Shown here in pieces: positions 51,461 to 60,150 of a stretch of DNA of 64,000 bases. The notes under the pieces are model-generated. The model searched no databases and was not told where the DNA came from. It worked only from the letters and a program-made list of their open reading frames with translations. Origin of the DNA: Streptomyces sp. P3. Its GTDB lineage: Bacteria > Actinomycetota > Actinomycetes > Streptomycetales > Streptomycetaceae. Every line of letters begins with the position of its first letter. The stretch's first letter is position 1. The position numbers and the translations under genes were made by a program. The stretch is from assembly GCF_003032475.1 (NCBI RefSeq), contig NZ_CP028369.1, positions 9,787,972 through 9,851,971 of the forward strand, written 5' to 3'.

Positions 51461-53118
51461 CGGATTTCACACTGCCTGGTCAGAAGTTGTTGCGAACCGC
51501 CGCCGTCGGCGGAGGCGGGTGTCGTGGTCGCCCCTACGGCCCAGTAACAGCCAGTGCCCCGAAAGGTGTGGTCGACCGCGAGGGTGTACTGGGTGGATCC
51601 GCTTCGCGTGAAGGACTGCGACGCGCCGTCCGGTGTGCCGAGCCCGCGGCCGCCGGCGCCCGTGTACCACGAGATGTCGACGGAGAACGGGCCGGTTCCG
51701 TCCGTCGTGACCGTGATGGTCGCGGTGGCGGTCGTCGGCCCTGTCTGCCGGAAACCCGTCACCGTGACGTCCTTCACGGCAGGAGCCGACGGAGGAGTCG
51801 GGGAGGCGCTCGTCGGCGTGGCTTCGGTGGTCGGACCGCTGGGGGTCGTCTCGTCGACCGGCGCGACGGTGGCGGACGCCGGGGGTTCGCCGGGGCCGGC
51901 CGTCACCGGGGCCGAGACCGAAGCCGAGGCCGACGGGCCGGGTGACGCGGTGGACGACACGGTGGAGGACGGGGTCGCGGAGGGGGCTGCCGAAGCGGTC
52001 GGAGCGGCGGACACCCCCGGCCCTGCGGAGGCCTGTGCACTGCTGGTGGCCAGGGCCTGCGCCGCCTGTTGCGTGGTCGGCTCCGGGGCGTGCTGCAGGT
52101 TGTAGGTCAGGAGGAGCCCCAGGATCACCGCTGCGGCGGAGACGAGCATTCCGGCCCGGCCGGGCAGCCACGCCCGCGCCGGGCCGTGGGCGGCGCCGCG
52201 GCCCAGGACCGTGAGAGCGGTGTCCGTCGTGGTGCTGGGCGGGGCGCTGCGGGCCGAGGGCAGGAGCAGCGGCACCAGTGCCACCAGCGCGGCGAGCCGG
52301 CCGCGTCCACGCTCTTCCCAGTCGGACCCGTAGGCGGCGCCCGCGGCCGCCTCCAGCTCGGCGACGAACGCCTCGGCGTGTGCGGGACGGTTCTGCGGGT
52401 CCTTGGCGAGGCCGCGCCGCACCAGTTCCCGCACCTCCTCGGGGGCCTCGTCGGCGGGGATCGGCCCATCGACGTGCTGCAGGGCGAGTTCGGCGAGATT
52501 GCCACCGGTGTACGGCCGGTGGCTGGTCAGACACTCGAAGAAGGTGGCCGTGGCCGCGTACACGTCGGCGGCGGGCGAGGCGGGAGCGCCGGTCCACTGC
52601 TCGGGGGCCATGTAGGAAGGGGTCCCGGCGGCGGCGGCGCTGGCGCCGACGTCCACGGCGATCCCGAAGTCGACGAGCCTGGATGATCCGTCCGGCACGA
52701 CCAGGACGTTCTCGGGCTTGTAGTCGCGATGGACGACGCCGACGCGATGCGCGTCGGCCAGACCGAGCAGCGACCCCTTGAGGACCACGAGGGCGGCCTC
52801 GGGCTCGAGCGGCGCCGCCCGGGTCAGCAGGGTCCGCAACGACACGCCGTCGACCAGCTCCATCACGATGGCGGCGCCGTCCGGGCTCTCGACGTACTCG
52901 TACAGGTCGGCGACGTAAGGGCTCTCCAGGCCGCCGAGCAGCCGCGCCTCGGCTCGGAACCCCTGTACGAAGCCGGGCCTGGTACGCAGTGACTCGCTGA
53001 GATACTTGACCGCTACCGGAACGCCTGTCTCCTCGTGCACGGCCAGGACGACCCGCCCGCTCGCCCCTGCCCCCAGTTCCAGTGACTCGGTGTATCCGGG
53101 TACTGCCCATGTGTCCAT
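51457..53118 (-). CDS. Membrane-anchored Ser/Thr protein kinase
   Basis: 553 residues from ATG 53118; ATG 53124 is also possible. The kinase domain (about 9-270) has the Gly loop LGAGASGRVV, Lys38 in VAVKYL, HRDYKPEN (catalytic Asp132) and DFG at 150-152. APE appears as YMAPEQW. After a basic stretch, a single membrane helix at about 325-345 (LVSAAAVILGLLLTYNL) is followed by a Ser/Pro/Thr-rich extracellular stalk and a terminal beta domain with Cys residues (GCYWAVGATT and RQCEIR). It is a typical Hanks-type sensor kinase layout of Streptomyces, without PASTA repeats. The gene is coupled to the downstream membrane protein and lies divergent to a LAL regulator. Confidence 0.92.
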   Translation of the reverse strand: MDTWAVPGYTESLELGAGASGRVVLAVHEETGVPVAVKYLSESLRTRPGFVQGFRAEARLLGGLESPYVADLYEYVESPDGAAIVMELVDGVSLRTLLTRAAPLEPEAALVVLKGSLLGLADAHRVGVVHRDYKPENVLVVPDGSSRLVDFGIAVDVGASAAAAGTPSYMAPEQWTGAPASPAADVYAATATFFECLTSHRPYTGGNLAELALQHVDGPIPADEAPEEVRELVRRGLAKDPQNRPAHAEAFVAELEAAAGAAYGSDWEERGRGRLAALVALVPLLLPSARSAPPSTTTDTALTVLGRGAAHGPARAWLPGRAGMLVSAAAVILGLLLTYNLQHAPEPTTQQAAQALATSSAQASAGPGVSAAPTASAAPSATPSSTVSSTASPGPSASASVSAPVTAGPGEPPASATVAPVDETTPSGPTTEATPTSASPTPPSAPAVKDVTVTGFRQTGPTTATATITVTTDGTGPFSVDISWYTGAGGRGLGTPDGASQSFTRSGSTQYTLAVDHTFRGTGCYWAVGATTTPASADGGGSQQLLTRQCEIR

Positions 53119-53489
53119 TTCCATCCCCCCACGGCGGCCGTACGGCCCGACCTGCGCCCCTCCGAAGCAGCGAGCCACGCGTGAGGAGACACCGTTTCGG
53201 CCGCTGCGGTTGCGGTGCGGCGCTTCGGCCCTCGTACCCGGCCGGTCGCCGGAGCGCGCGGTGGGGAGCGTACTCGCCGGGCAAAGGGGCTCGGTAGTGC
53301 CGCGGCGTTTCCGGTGGGCGTGAGGTTCGCGGCGGGGGCGTGAGGCGGCTGCCGGTGCCACCGGCCCGTGCCAGGGAGGGCCGGGCCGGGACACCACGTG
53401 GACCGAGTGATCGGGTGGACCGCCTGCCGGGCGCGTCCGGGCGTCGATACCATCGCCTGGTCGCGGACGGAAAGCGAGTCGACGCCAGC
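53119..53489. other. 371-bp divergent region between kinase and LAL regulator
   Basis: No gene is seen. The ribosome site for the kinase is the run of G at 53125-53131 on the minus strand. Promoters are not obvious. Confidence 0.35.
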
Positions 53490-56360
53490 ATGACTGACGA
53501 AGTGAGATCCAAGCCCGTCGGCGCATTACCCGGCAGGGCGCGAGAAGTCGCGATCCTGCGCGGGGTGCTGGCGGGCGAAGACGGCGCGTGGTGCGTCGCG
53601 GTCACCGGCGAACCGGGGATCGGCAAGAGCCGGCTGCTGACGGAGCTGGGGAAGCTCGCGGACACCGAAGGATGGACGGTCCGCAGCGCCCGCGCGGCGG
53701 AGTTCGAGTCCCACATCCCGTTCGGTGTGTTCGTCAACGCGCTCGACGACCGGCTCGCCGAGCTGGGCCCCGAGCGTCTTGCCGCCCTCGGGGAGCAGCA
53801 GCTCGCCCTTCTGACGACCATGTTCCCGGCGCTCCCCGCCGCCGGTCCCGCCGACCTGGTCGACGCGGAGCGGTACCGGCTGCACCGGGCTGTTCGGGCG
53901 TTGCTGGAGCTGCTCGCCGAGCCGTTCGGGCTGGTGCTCGTCTTCGACGATCTGCACTGGGCGGACGAGGGCTCGGTCGAGCTGCTCGATCACCTTTTGC
54001 GCCACCCGCCCCAGGCACGGCTGGTCCTGGCGCTGGCTGGCCGGCCGCGGCAGACGTCGCTGCGGCTGTGGAACGCGCTGTCCCGCGCCGCGGCCGACGG
54101 GGTGGCCGAGCTGCTGGAACTCGCGCCGCTGAGCCAGGCCGATGCCGGGCACCTCATGCCGGACAGGCTGGGCCGTTCGCGGCGGGAAGAGCTCTACCGG
54201 GCCAGCGGCGGCAACCCGTTCTACCTGGAAGCCCTGGTGCGGGCCGGTGAACGGGGTATCGCGGTCGGTGATGCGGCGCTCCACCCCGACGGGGCGCTCC
54301 CGGTGGCGGTCCATGGAGTACTGGCCGCCGAGCTGGCCGCGCTGACGCCGCGAGAGCGGGTCGTCGCGCACGCCGCCGCACTGGTGGGGGACGACTTCGA
54401 GGCCGAGTCGCTCGCCGAGACGGCGGCGATGGACGTCGGGTCCGTCTTCGCCGCGCTCGACCGGCTCGCCGAGCGCGACCTGGTGCGGCTGGACGGCGCG
54501 ACCGGCCGGTTCCGCTACCGGCATCCGCTGGTGCGCAGCATCGCCTACCAGGATGCCGGGCCCGGCTGGCGGCTTCAGGCACACGCGCGGGCCGCGTCGG
54601 CACTCCGGAGCAGGGGCGCGCCGCCGGCCGAGTTCGCCCGGCACGTGGAGCGATCCGCCGTCCGCGGTGACGTCGAGGCGGTCGCGGCACTCACCGAGGC
54701 GGCCGAGGCGACGATGGACACCACGCCGACGACCGCCGGGCACTTCCTGCGGGCGGCCATCCGGTTGCTTCCCGACGCGGAGTCGGCCACACCGCAGCGC
54801 CTGATCCTGCTCGGCCGGCTGGCACACGCACTCGGCGCCGCGGGCGACCTGCGGCGGGCCAGGGAAACCATGCACGAGGTGTTGCGGCTCCTGCCTGCCG
54901 AACTCACCCGGATCCGGGCGCAGACGGCGCGTGCCTGTGCGACGGTGGAGCAGATCCTCGGGCGCTACACCGAGGCCAGGGCGATGCTGCACCGCGAATG
55001 GAAACGCGTCGAAGGCGTCGACGCCCATTCGGCGGCCGTCCTGCTCGTCGCGTTCGTCGCCGGTGAAAGCGTCGAGCGCGAGCAAGGACAGGGCCGGGTG
55101 GCCGAGGCGATCGCCGCGGCGCGGGCAACGGGGGATCCGATGCTGCTGGCGACGGCGTTGGCGGCCGCGACGCTCATAGACCGGCGGGCGGACCGGCTGG
55201 ACGAGGCGGCCGCACTCCTGGACGCGCTGCCCGACAGCGATCTCGTCCACGACATCGACGCGGCTTTCTGGCTGAGTTGGTCGGAGATCTCCGCCGACCG
55301 GCTCACGGCGGCGAGCCGGCACGTGAGCCGTGGCCTGCACCTGGCCCGGGCGAGCCGGCAGTCCCACAAGATCGCGTTGCTGATCGCGATTCGGGGGATG
55401 GTGCATGCCTACCTCGGTGAGCTGGCTGAGGCGACGACCTGCTTCGACGACTGCCTGGAGTCGGCCGAACTGACCGGCAGCGAGGAACTGCGCGTCATGG
55501 CGTTGACCTTCGGGTGCTGGATCACCACCTGGCGCGGCGACCTGCCCGAGGCGATTCGTTTGGGGGAGGAGGCCATCGTCGTCGACGACCGGACGACGGC
55601 CATGAGTTCCTGGCGCAGTGGGCAGGCCGAGGCGATGCTGGCGCAGGCGATGCTGCACTCGGGCGATCCGCACGCTTGCATCGAGCTGCTGCTCACCCGT
55701 GGCGGTGGGGCCGAGCTGCCCGCGGTGGGCCTGCGCACCAGGCCGTTGGTGTACCTGATGCTCACGGAGGCGGAAGCCGCGGCCGGCCGGGTTGCCGCGG
55801 CTTCCGCCTGGGCCGACCGGGCGGAGGAGGCGGCCGGTCGGCTGGAGCTTCCGCTGCGTACCGCCATGGCACAGCAGGCACGCGCGATCGCCACGCTGCC
55901 GACGGATCCGGCGGCAGCCGCACCGCTCGCCGTCACCGCTGCCGCCGGGTTCGGCCGCATCGGGGCGGCCGTGGAGGCCGGGCGAGCGCACTTGCTCGCC
56001 GCCACGGCGTTCGGCGCCTGCGGGGCGACCGACCAGGCCCGAGCACATCTCGGGCCCGCGCGCGCCTTGTTCACCCGGTCCGGTGCGCGACTGTTCCTGC
56101 CGCAGGTCGCACGGGAAGAGCGACGCATCAACGCGCGCGGCCCCCGGCCCGAAAGCGGCGTCGAGCGCTTCGACCTGACGGCCCGTGAGGTCGAGATCGT
56201 CAGACTGGTCTCGGACGGTCTGACCAACCGGGACGTCGGTCTCCGGCTGCATCTCAGTCCCAAGACCGTCGAGGTCCACCTGAGCCGGGTCTACACGAAG
56301 GTCGGCGTCTCCGGTCGTACGGCTCTGGCCGGTGCGTGGGCCGCCGTGGCGCGTGACTGA
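53490..56360 (+). CDS. LAL-type LuxR family transcriptional regulator
   Basis: 956 residues from ATG 53490. The AAA/STAND NTPase at the N-terminus has Walker A GEPGIGKS (40-47) and Walker B LVLVFDDLHWAD near 150, followed by the winged-helix and TPR-like helical repeats. The LuxR-type HTH is at the extreme C-terminus (LTAREVEIVRLVSDGLTNRD and LSPKTVEVHLSRVYTKV). LAL regulators are large ATP-dependent activators, often of secondary metabolism or sugar use, with unknown ligands. No target operon is evident: the kinase is divergent and the PD40 gene convergent. Confidence 0.93.
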   Translation: MTDEVRSKPVGALPGRAREVAILRGVLAGEDGAWCVAVTGEPGIGKSRLLTELGKLADTEGWTVRSARAAEFESHIPFGVFVNALDDRLAELGPERLAALGEQQLALLTTMFPALPAAGPADLVDAERYRLHRAVRALLELLAEPFGLVLVFDDLHWADEGSVELLDHLLRHPPQARLVLALAGRPRQTSLRLWNALSRAAADGVAELLELAPLSQADAGHLMPDRLGRSRREELYRASGGNPFYLEALVRAGERGIAVGDAALHPDGALPVAVHGVLAAELAALTPRERVVAHAAALVGDDFEAESLAETAAMDVGSVFAALDRLAERDLVRLDGATGRFRYRHPLVRSIAYQDAGPGWRLQAHARAASALRSRGAPPAEFARHVERSAVRGDVEAVAALTEAAEATMDTTPTTAGHFLRAAIRLLPDAESATPQRLILLGRLAHALGAAGDLRRARETMHEVLRLLPAELTRIRAQTARACATVEQILGRYTEARAMLHREWKRVEGVDAHSAAVLLVAFVAGESVEREQGQGRVAEAIAAARATGDPMLLATALAAATLIDRRADRLDEAAALLDALPDSDLVHDIDAAFWLSWSEISADRLTAASRHVSRGLHLARASRQSHKIALLIAIRGMVHAYLGELAEATTCFDDCLESAELTGSEELRVMALTFGCWITTWRGDLPEAIRLGEEAIVVDDRTTAMSSWRSGQAEAMLAQAMLHSGDPHACIELLLTRGGGAELPAVGLRTRPLVYLMLTEAEAAAGRVAAASAWADRAEEAAGRLELPLRTAMAQQARAIATLPTDPAAAAPLAVTAAAGFGRIGAAVEAGRAHLLAATAFGACGATDQARAHLGPARALFTRSGARLFLPQVAREERRINARGPRPESGVERFDLTAREVEIVRLVSDGLTNRDVGLRLHLSPKTVEVHLSRVYTKVGVSGRTALAGAWAAVARD

Positions 56361-56383
56361 CGACGCCGCGGCGGCCCGCACCG

Positions 56384-57697
56384 TCAGTTGCCGAGGTCGC
56401 GTACGTACAGGTTGTACCTCCGGTCGGTGCCGTCACCGCCCAGGTTCGTCGCGCTGGTCGTGAAAGCGACGTGGTGGCCGTCGGCCGAGATCGCGGGGCT
56501 TTCGCTGTAGCCGTCGCTCTGCGAGCCGTCACCGGCGACGCTGACCCTGGTCGTGGTGGCGGTCACCCGGTCGCGCACGAACACGTCCCAGCGCGAGTTG
56601 GTGTCTCCGGCGACCAGCTTGTCCTCGCCGGACACGAACGCGATGTAGCGGCCGTCGGCGGAGAGCGTCGTCCGCTCCTGGCCGGGGGTTCGGCTGTCGC
56701 TCAGGCCATCGGGGCCGAGGTTCACCTGTGTCGTCGTCCAGGTGACCCGGTCGTACAGGAAGATGTCGGTGTCGGTCGGCCCGCCCGTGTCACCGGTCAC
56801 CAGATTGGACGCGGTGGATTCGAAGGCGACGTAGCGGCCGTCAGCCGAGATGGTCGCCGTGCGACTGGCGGAATTGCCTTCGGTGCCGTCGGGGCCGACG
56901 CTGATCCGGTCGGTGCGGCCGGTGAGCCGATCGTGCACGAACACGTCGTCCGCGTGGTTGTTGTCGGGGAACAGGGCCAGGTTCCTCGCCCCGGAGGAGA
57001 AGGCGACGTAGCGACCGTCCGCCGAGATCGACGGCACCTGGCTGATGTCGTCGCCCTGTCGGCCGTTGGAATCGACGCTGACCCTGGTCGTCTCGCCGGA
57101 CTGCCGGTCACGCACGAAGACGTCGTGGATGTCATTGGTGTCACCGGCCACCAGGTTCGACGCGGGGGAGTCGAACGTGACGAACCGGCCGTCGGCGGAG
57201 ATCGACGGATGGAAACTCTCACTGTCGCTCTGCGCGGCGTCCCTGCCGACGCTGACCCTGGTCGTCTCACCGGTCTGCAGATCGCGCACGAAGACGTCGC
57301 GGTAGCGGTTGGTGTCGCCGGCCACCAGGTTCGTCGCGAGGGACTCGAACGTGATGTAGCGGCCGTCGGCGGAGATCGACGGATTCCGGCTCGCGTTGTT
57401 GGCCTGGCTGCCCGCCGAGTCGACGCTGACCCTGGTGACGACGCCGGTCTGCCGGTCGCGCACGAAGACGTCGTCCGCTCGGTTGGTGTCGCCGGGCACC
57501 AGATCCCTTGCCAGCGAAGCGAAAGCCACGTAGCGGCCGTCGGCGGAGATCGACGGACCGCTGGCGGAGTTGCTGATCGGCGCCGTGCCCGCCGGCGCCG
57601 GTTCGTCATCCGTGGCATGCGCGACGCCGCCTGACAGCAGCGCCGCCACGATTCCCGAGGCGAGCCCTGCGGTGCGGATGGGGGAGAGACGTCTCAT
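56384..57697 (-). CDS. Secreted TolB/PD40-type seven-repeat beta-propeller protein
   Basis: 437 residues from ATG 57697, after AAGGAC. A Sec signal ends near residue 29. Seven repeats of about 55 residues each contain a xxSISADGRYVAFxS unit, and most also contain DVFVRDR(Q)TG, the PD40/TolB-like WD-type propeller. The first five are most alike. There is no catalytic domain, and the protein is probably secreted and acts as a binding scaffold. The repeats make the DNA internally repetitive with about 165-bp period. The gene is convergent with the LAL regulator. Confidence 0.85.
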   Translation of the reverse strand: MRRLSPIRTAGLASGIVAALLSGGVAHATDDEPAPAGTAPISNSASGPSISADGRYVAFASLARDLVPGDTNRADDVFVRDRQTGVVTRVSVDSAGSQANNASRNPSISADGRYITFESLATNLVAGDTNRYRDVFVRDLQTGETTRVSVGRDAAQSDSESFHPSISADGRFVTFDSPASNLVAGDTNDIHDVFVRDRQSGETTRVSVDSNGRQGDDISQVPSISADGRYVAFSSGARNLALFPDNNHADDVFVHDRLTGRTDRISVGPDGTEGNSASRTATISADGRYVAFESTASNLVTGDTGGPTDTDIFLYDRVTWTTTQVNLGPDGLSDSRTPGQERTTLSADGRYIAFVSGEDKLVAGDTNSRWDVFVRDRVTATTTRVSVAGDGSQSDGYSESPAISADGHHVAFTTSATNLGGDGTDRRYNLYVRDLGN

Positions 57698-57868
57698 GAG
57701 TGTCCTTCTGTTCGGTTCGCCGCCGCGGCAGCAAGTTGCCGGATCAGCGTTCCGTGTCGGAGCGGCCGAAGCATGAGGGAACCCCCTATGCCTCGCCGGT
57801 CGTCGTGGTCTCCCCGCCTTCGTCGTGGTGCAGATGCCCTGTCGGCCCGGATCGATACGATGCAGCGC

Positions 57869-58306
57869 ATGGCTATCAGACTGGAGAACGTCGGCATCGC
57901 TGTTCGTGACCTCGAGGCAACGATCGCCTTCTTCACCGACCTCGGCCTCACGGTCGTCGGCCGTGACACGGTCAGCGGTGAGTGGACGGACACCGCCGTC
58001 GGCCTCGACGGCAACCACGCCAACATCGCGATGCTCCAGACGCCGGACGGTCAAGGTCGTCTTGAGCTCTTCGAGTACATCCACCCCGAAGCGATCGAGA
58101 CGAATCCCACTCGTCCCAACGAGATCGGCATGCACCGTGTCGCCTTCTCGGTCGACGACCTCGACAGAGCCCTTGAGACAGTGGCAAAACACGGATGCCA
58201 TCCGCTGCGCGGGGTGGCGACCTACGAAGACGTCTACAAGCTCACGTACGTCCGCGGTCCCAGCGGCATCCTTGTGATGCTCGCCGAGGAGCTGAAGAAG
58301 AACTGA
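57869..58306 (+). CDS. VOC family protein (glyoxalase-like)
   Basis: 145 residues from ATG 57869. TACGAT (57856-57861) lies 7 nt upstream, so the mRNA is probably leaderless. An earlier ATG at 57860 overlaps the -10 box. RLENVGIAVRDLEATIAFFT opens the fold, and RLELFEYIHP and MHRVAFSVDDLDRALETV follow, consistent with two VOC modules. A role as dioxygenase, lyase or resistance protein cannot be told from sequence. It is divergent from the PD40 gene at 57697 and monocistronic. Confidence 0.85.
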   Translation: MAIRLENVGIAVRDLEATIAFFTDLGLTVVGRDTVSGEWTDTAVGLDGNHANIAMLQTPDGQGRLELFEYIHPEAIETNPTRPNEIGMHRVAFSVDDLDRALETVAKHGCHPLRGVATYEDVYKLTYVRGPSGILVMLAEELKKN

Positions 58307-58414
58307 CGGCCGCCGGGCCGTTCGGTCTCTCGGGCTCAGCCGCTGATCAGTTGACCGCGGGCTGCGGGGCCGGAGTTCGGCGGGGGGAGGTTTCCTCGCC
58401 GAGCGGGACGCGGT

Positions 58415-58694
58415 TCAGTCCGCGAGGCGGTGGGCGAGGTGAAGCAGATCCGCCAGGCGTAGCACCCGTCCGTCGAAGCCCGGGAGGGGGACGTGGAGCG
58501 GCCGGGTCCAACGGGCTGGGATCGCCTCCAGCCCGTAGTACGCCCCCGCCAGGCCCCCGGTCACCGCGGCGACGGTGTCCGTGTCGCCGCCGAGGTCGAC
58601 CGCCGCCCGAATCGCGCCTCGAAGCCGGTGGTGGTGCGCAGGGCCCAGACGGCGGAGGTCGACGCCCGCATCAAGGAGCCGTTTCCCGCACCGA
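58415..58694 (-). pseudogene. ADP-ribosylglycohydrolase C-terminal fragment
   Basis: On the minus strand LGAGNGSLMRA and AVWALRTTTGFEA read in one frame, then after a one-base shift near 58615 AAVDLGGDTDTVAAVTGGLA and GAYYGLEAIPARWTRPL in another. These are the metal-binding and C-terminal parts of the ADP-ribosylglycohydrolase (DraG/ARH) family. The N-terminal half is absent on this strand. Its N-terminal motif lies directly adjacent but on the opposite strand, so the gene was broken by an inversion. Confidence 0.75.
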
Positions 58695-58760
58695 GCGGGC
58701 CGCCGGCGCGATCGTCGGCTCAGCGGTCGGCGACGCCCTGGGCGGCCCCTTCGAAGAGTG
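58686..58760 (+). pseudogene. ADP-ribosylglycohydrolase N-terminal fragment, inverted
   Basis: On the plus strand the frame reads TERAAGAIVGSAVGDALGGP followed by FE, the canonical N-terminal motif of ADP-ribosylglycohydrolases. After about 22 residues similarity stops. It abuts head-on the C-terminal fragment on the minus strand. Together with that fragment it marks an inversion breakpoint. Confidence 0.7.
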
Positions 58761-58901
58761 TCATGTCGTCGTGGGCGTGGGTGAAGCCGATCGGTTCGAT
58801 GGGGCCGTCCACATGACCTGCCAGCGGCGGGGGATTCCACGGACGAGCAGCGGGCGGCGGTGTTCCTGGGGCCGGCCAGGCCCCCGGCGGACCCGGCGGC
58901 T

Positions 58902-59720
58902 CTACGCCTTCCGCGCCAGGCCGGCGGCGATGAGGTGCTCCCAGACCGTGAGCTCCCGCCTTCCGCCGCTGCTCCACGGGTTCTCGGTCTCGTCGGGACG
59001 CCACAGGGACGCGGGGACGATCCCGGGATCGAGGATCTCCAAGCCGTCCAGCAGTGAGGCGATTTCCTCGTCCGTGCGCCACCGGCCGCGGCCGAACGTC
59101 TGCTGGAGGACCTTCTCGGCCTCCGCGGTCTCCGGGTTGTTGCCGGAGCGGAAGTGGCTGACGAAGAAATAGCTTCCGGAGGGGACGTGGTCGCGCCAGT
59201 AGCTGACGATGCCGGCCGGGTCCTCGTCGTCGTTGACGTGGTGGAGGATGGCGCTGAGGATGACGGCGACGGGACGGTCGAAGTCGATGAGTTCGAGCGT
59301 GTCGGGGTGGGTGCGGATGCCTTCGGGGTTGCGCACGTCGACCGCGACGACACGGGTCCGGTCGTTGTTCTCCAGCAACGCGCGGCCGTGGACCAGCACC
59401 TGGAGGTCGATGTCGACGTAGACGACCCGGGACTCGGGGGCGTGCCGTTGCGCGACCTGGTGGACGTTGTCCGCGGTGGGCAGGCCACTGCCGAGGTCGA
59501 TGAACTGCCGTATGCCGGTGGTCTTCGCGATCTCCTTGACCGCCCGGGTCAGGGCCGAGCGGTTGGCGAAGGCGATGGCGACCGAGCCGGGCAGGTCGCG
59601 CTTGAACACATCGCCGATCTCGCGGTCCACGGCGTAGTTGTCCTTGCCGCCGAGCAGGTAGTCGTAGACGCGGGCGATGCTGGGCTTGGCCGGGTCGATG
59701 GAGGAGCCTTCGTACGTCAT
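58902..59720 (-). CDS. DUF574 (SAV2177-type) SAM-dependent methyltransferase
   Basis: 272 residues from ATG 59720. The opening PSIARVYDYLLGGKDNYAVD, the SAM-site FIDLGSGLPTADNVHQVA and the later VVYVDIDLQVLVHGRALLEN are diagnostic of the actinobacterial DUF574/SAM-dependent methyltransferase family; AILHHVNDDEDPAGIV is another family mark. Many paralogues occur per Streptomyces genome, often next to regulators, with unknown substrates. It is monocistronic on the minus strand. Confidence 0.9.
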   Translation of the reverse strand: MTYEGSSIDPAKPSIARVYDYLLGGKDNYAVDREIGDVFKRDLPGSVAIAFANRSALTRAVKEIAKTTGIRQFIDLGSGLPTADNVHQVAQRHAPESRVVYVDIDLQVLVHGRALLENNDRTRVVAVDVRNPEGIRTHPDTLELIDFDRPVAVILSAILHHVNDDEDPAGIVSYWRDHVPSGSYFFVSHFRSGNNPETAEAEKVLQQTFGRGRWRTDEEIASLLDGLEILDPGIVPASLWRPDETENPWSSGGRRELTVWEHLIAAGLARKA

Positions 59721-60150
59721 GGCGGTTATTCTCCCCCCAACCTGCCCTGCGCACCTGCGTTTTGAGGCCCTTCGGATGCTTGATCAACGTCCTTACGGGG
59801 ACGACCGTGTGAATCCGATGGTGACGTCCGGGCCGGAAGAGGCCATGTACGAGCGCCACTTCCGTCTTCTCGTTTGCCTCGAGGCAGTGGCGCGGGGTCG
59901 TCAGCAGGTCCGTGCCGTGCCGCGCGTCGTGGTCGCGCTGCTCGGCGCCGCGCGGCAGATGAGCCCACCATCACCCAGGCCCGCAAGGACGTCGCCCGCA
60001 CGGTCAGCACCCTGGCGGGTGACTCACAGGAGTTTCCCGCTCATGGCAACCCTTTGCGGTACCTGTGACCACAAGGAGTCGGATCCGGTCATGGAGGTGT
60101 CTGGATCCGCTCTGGTCTGGTGAACGGTACGCAAGGAGAACGTCTTCCCC
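59721..60150. other. 430-bp divergent region upstream of the GH74 gene
   Basis: No gene is confident. A plus-strand frame around 59845-59960 (MYERHFRLLVCLEAVARGRQ) looks protein-like but is short, and I do not recognise it. The GH74 promoter must lie here, but no consensus boxes or CGAAA-type operator stand out. Confidence 0.4.

Noticed and set aside
53526..56381. A 951-codon minus-strand frame opposite the LAL regulator
   Set aside because: Same cause: the antisense frame of a high-GC gene, with no start signal or domain.
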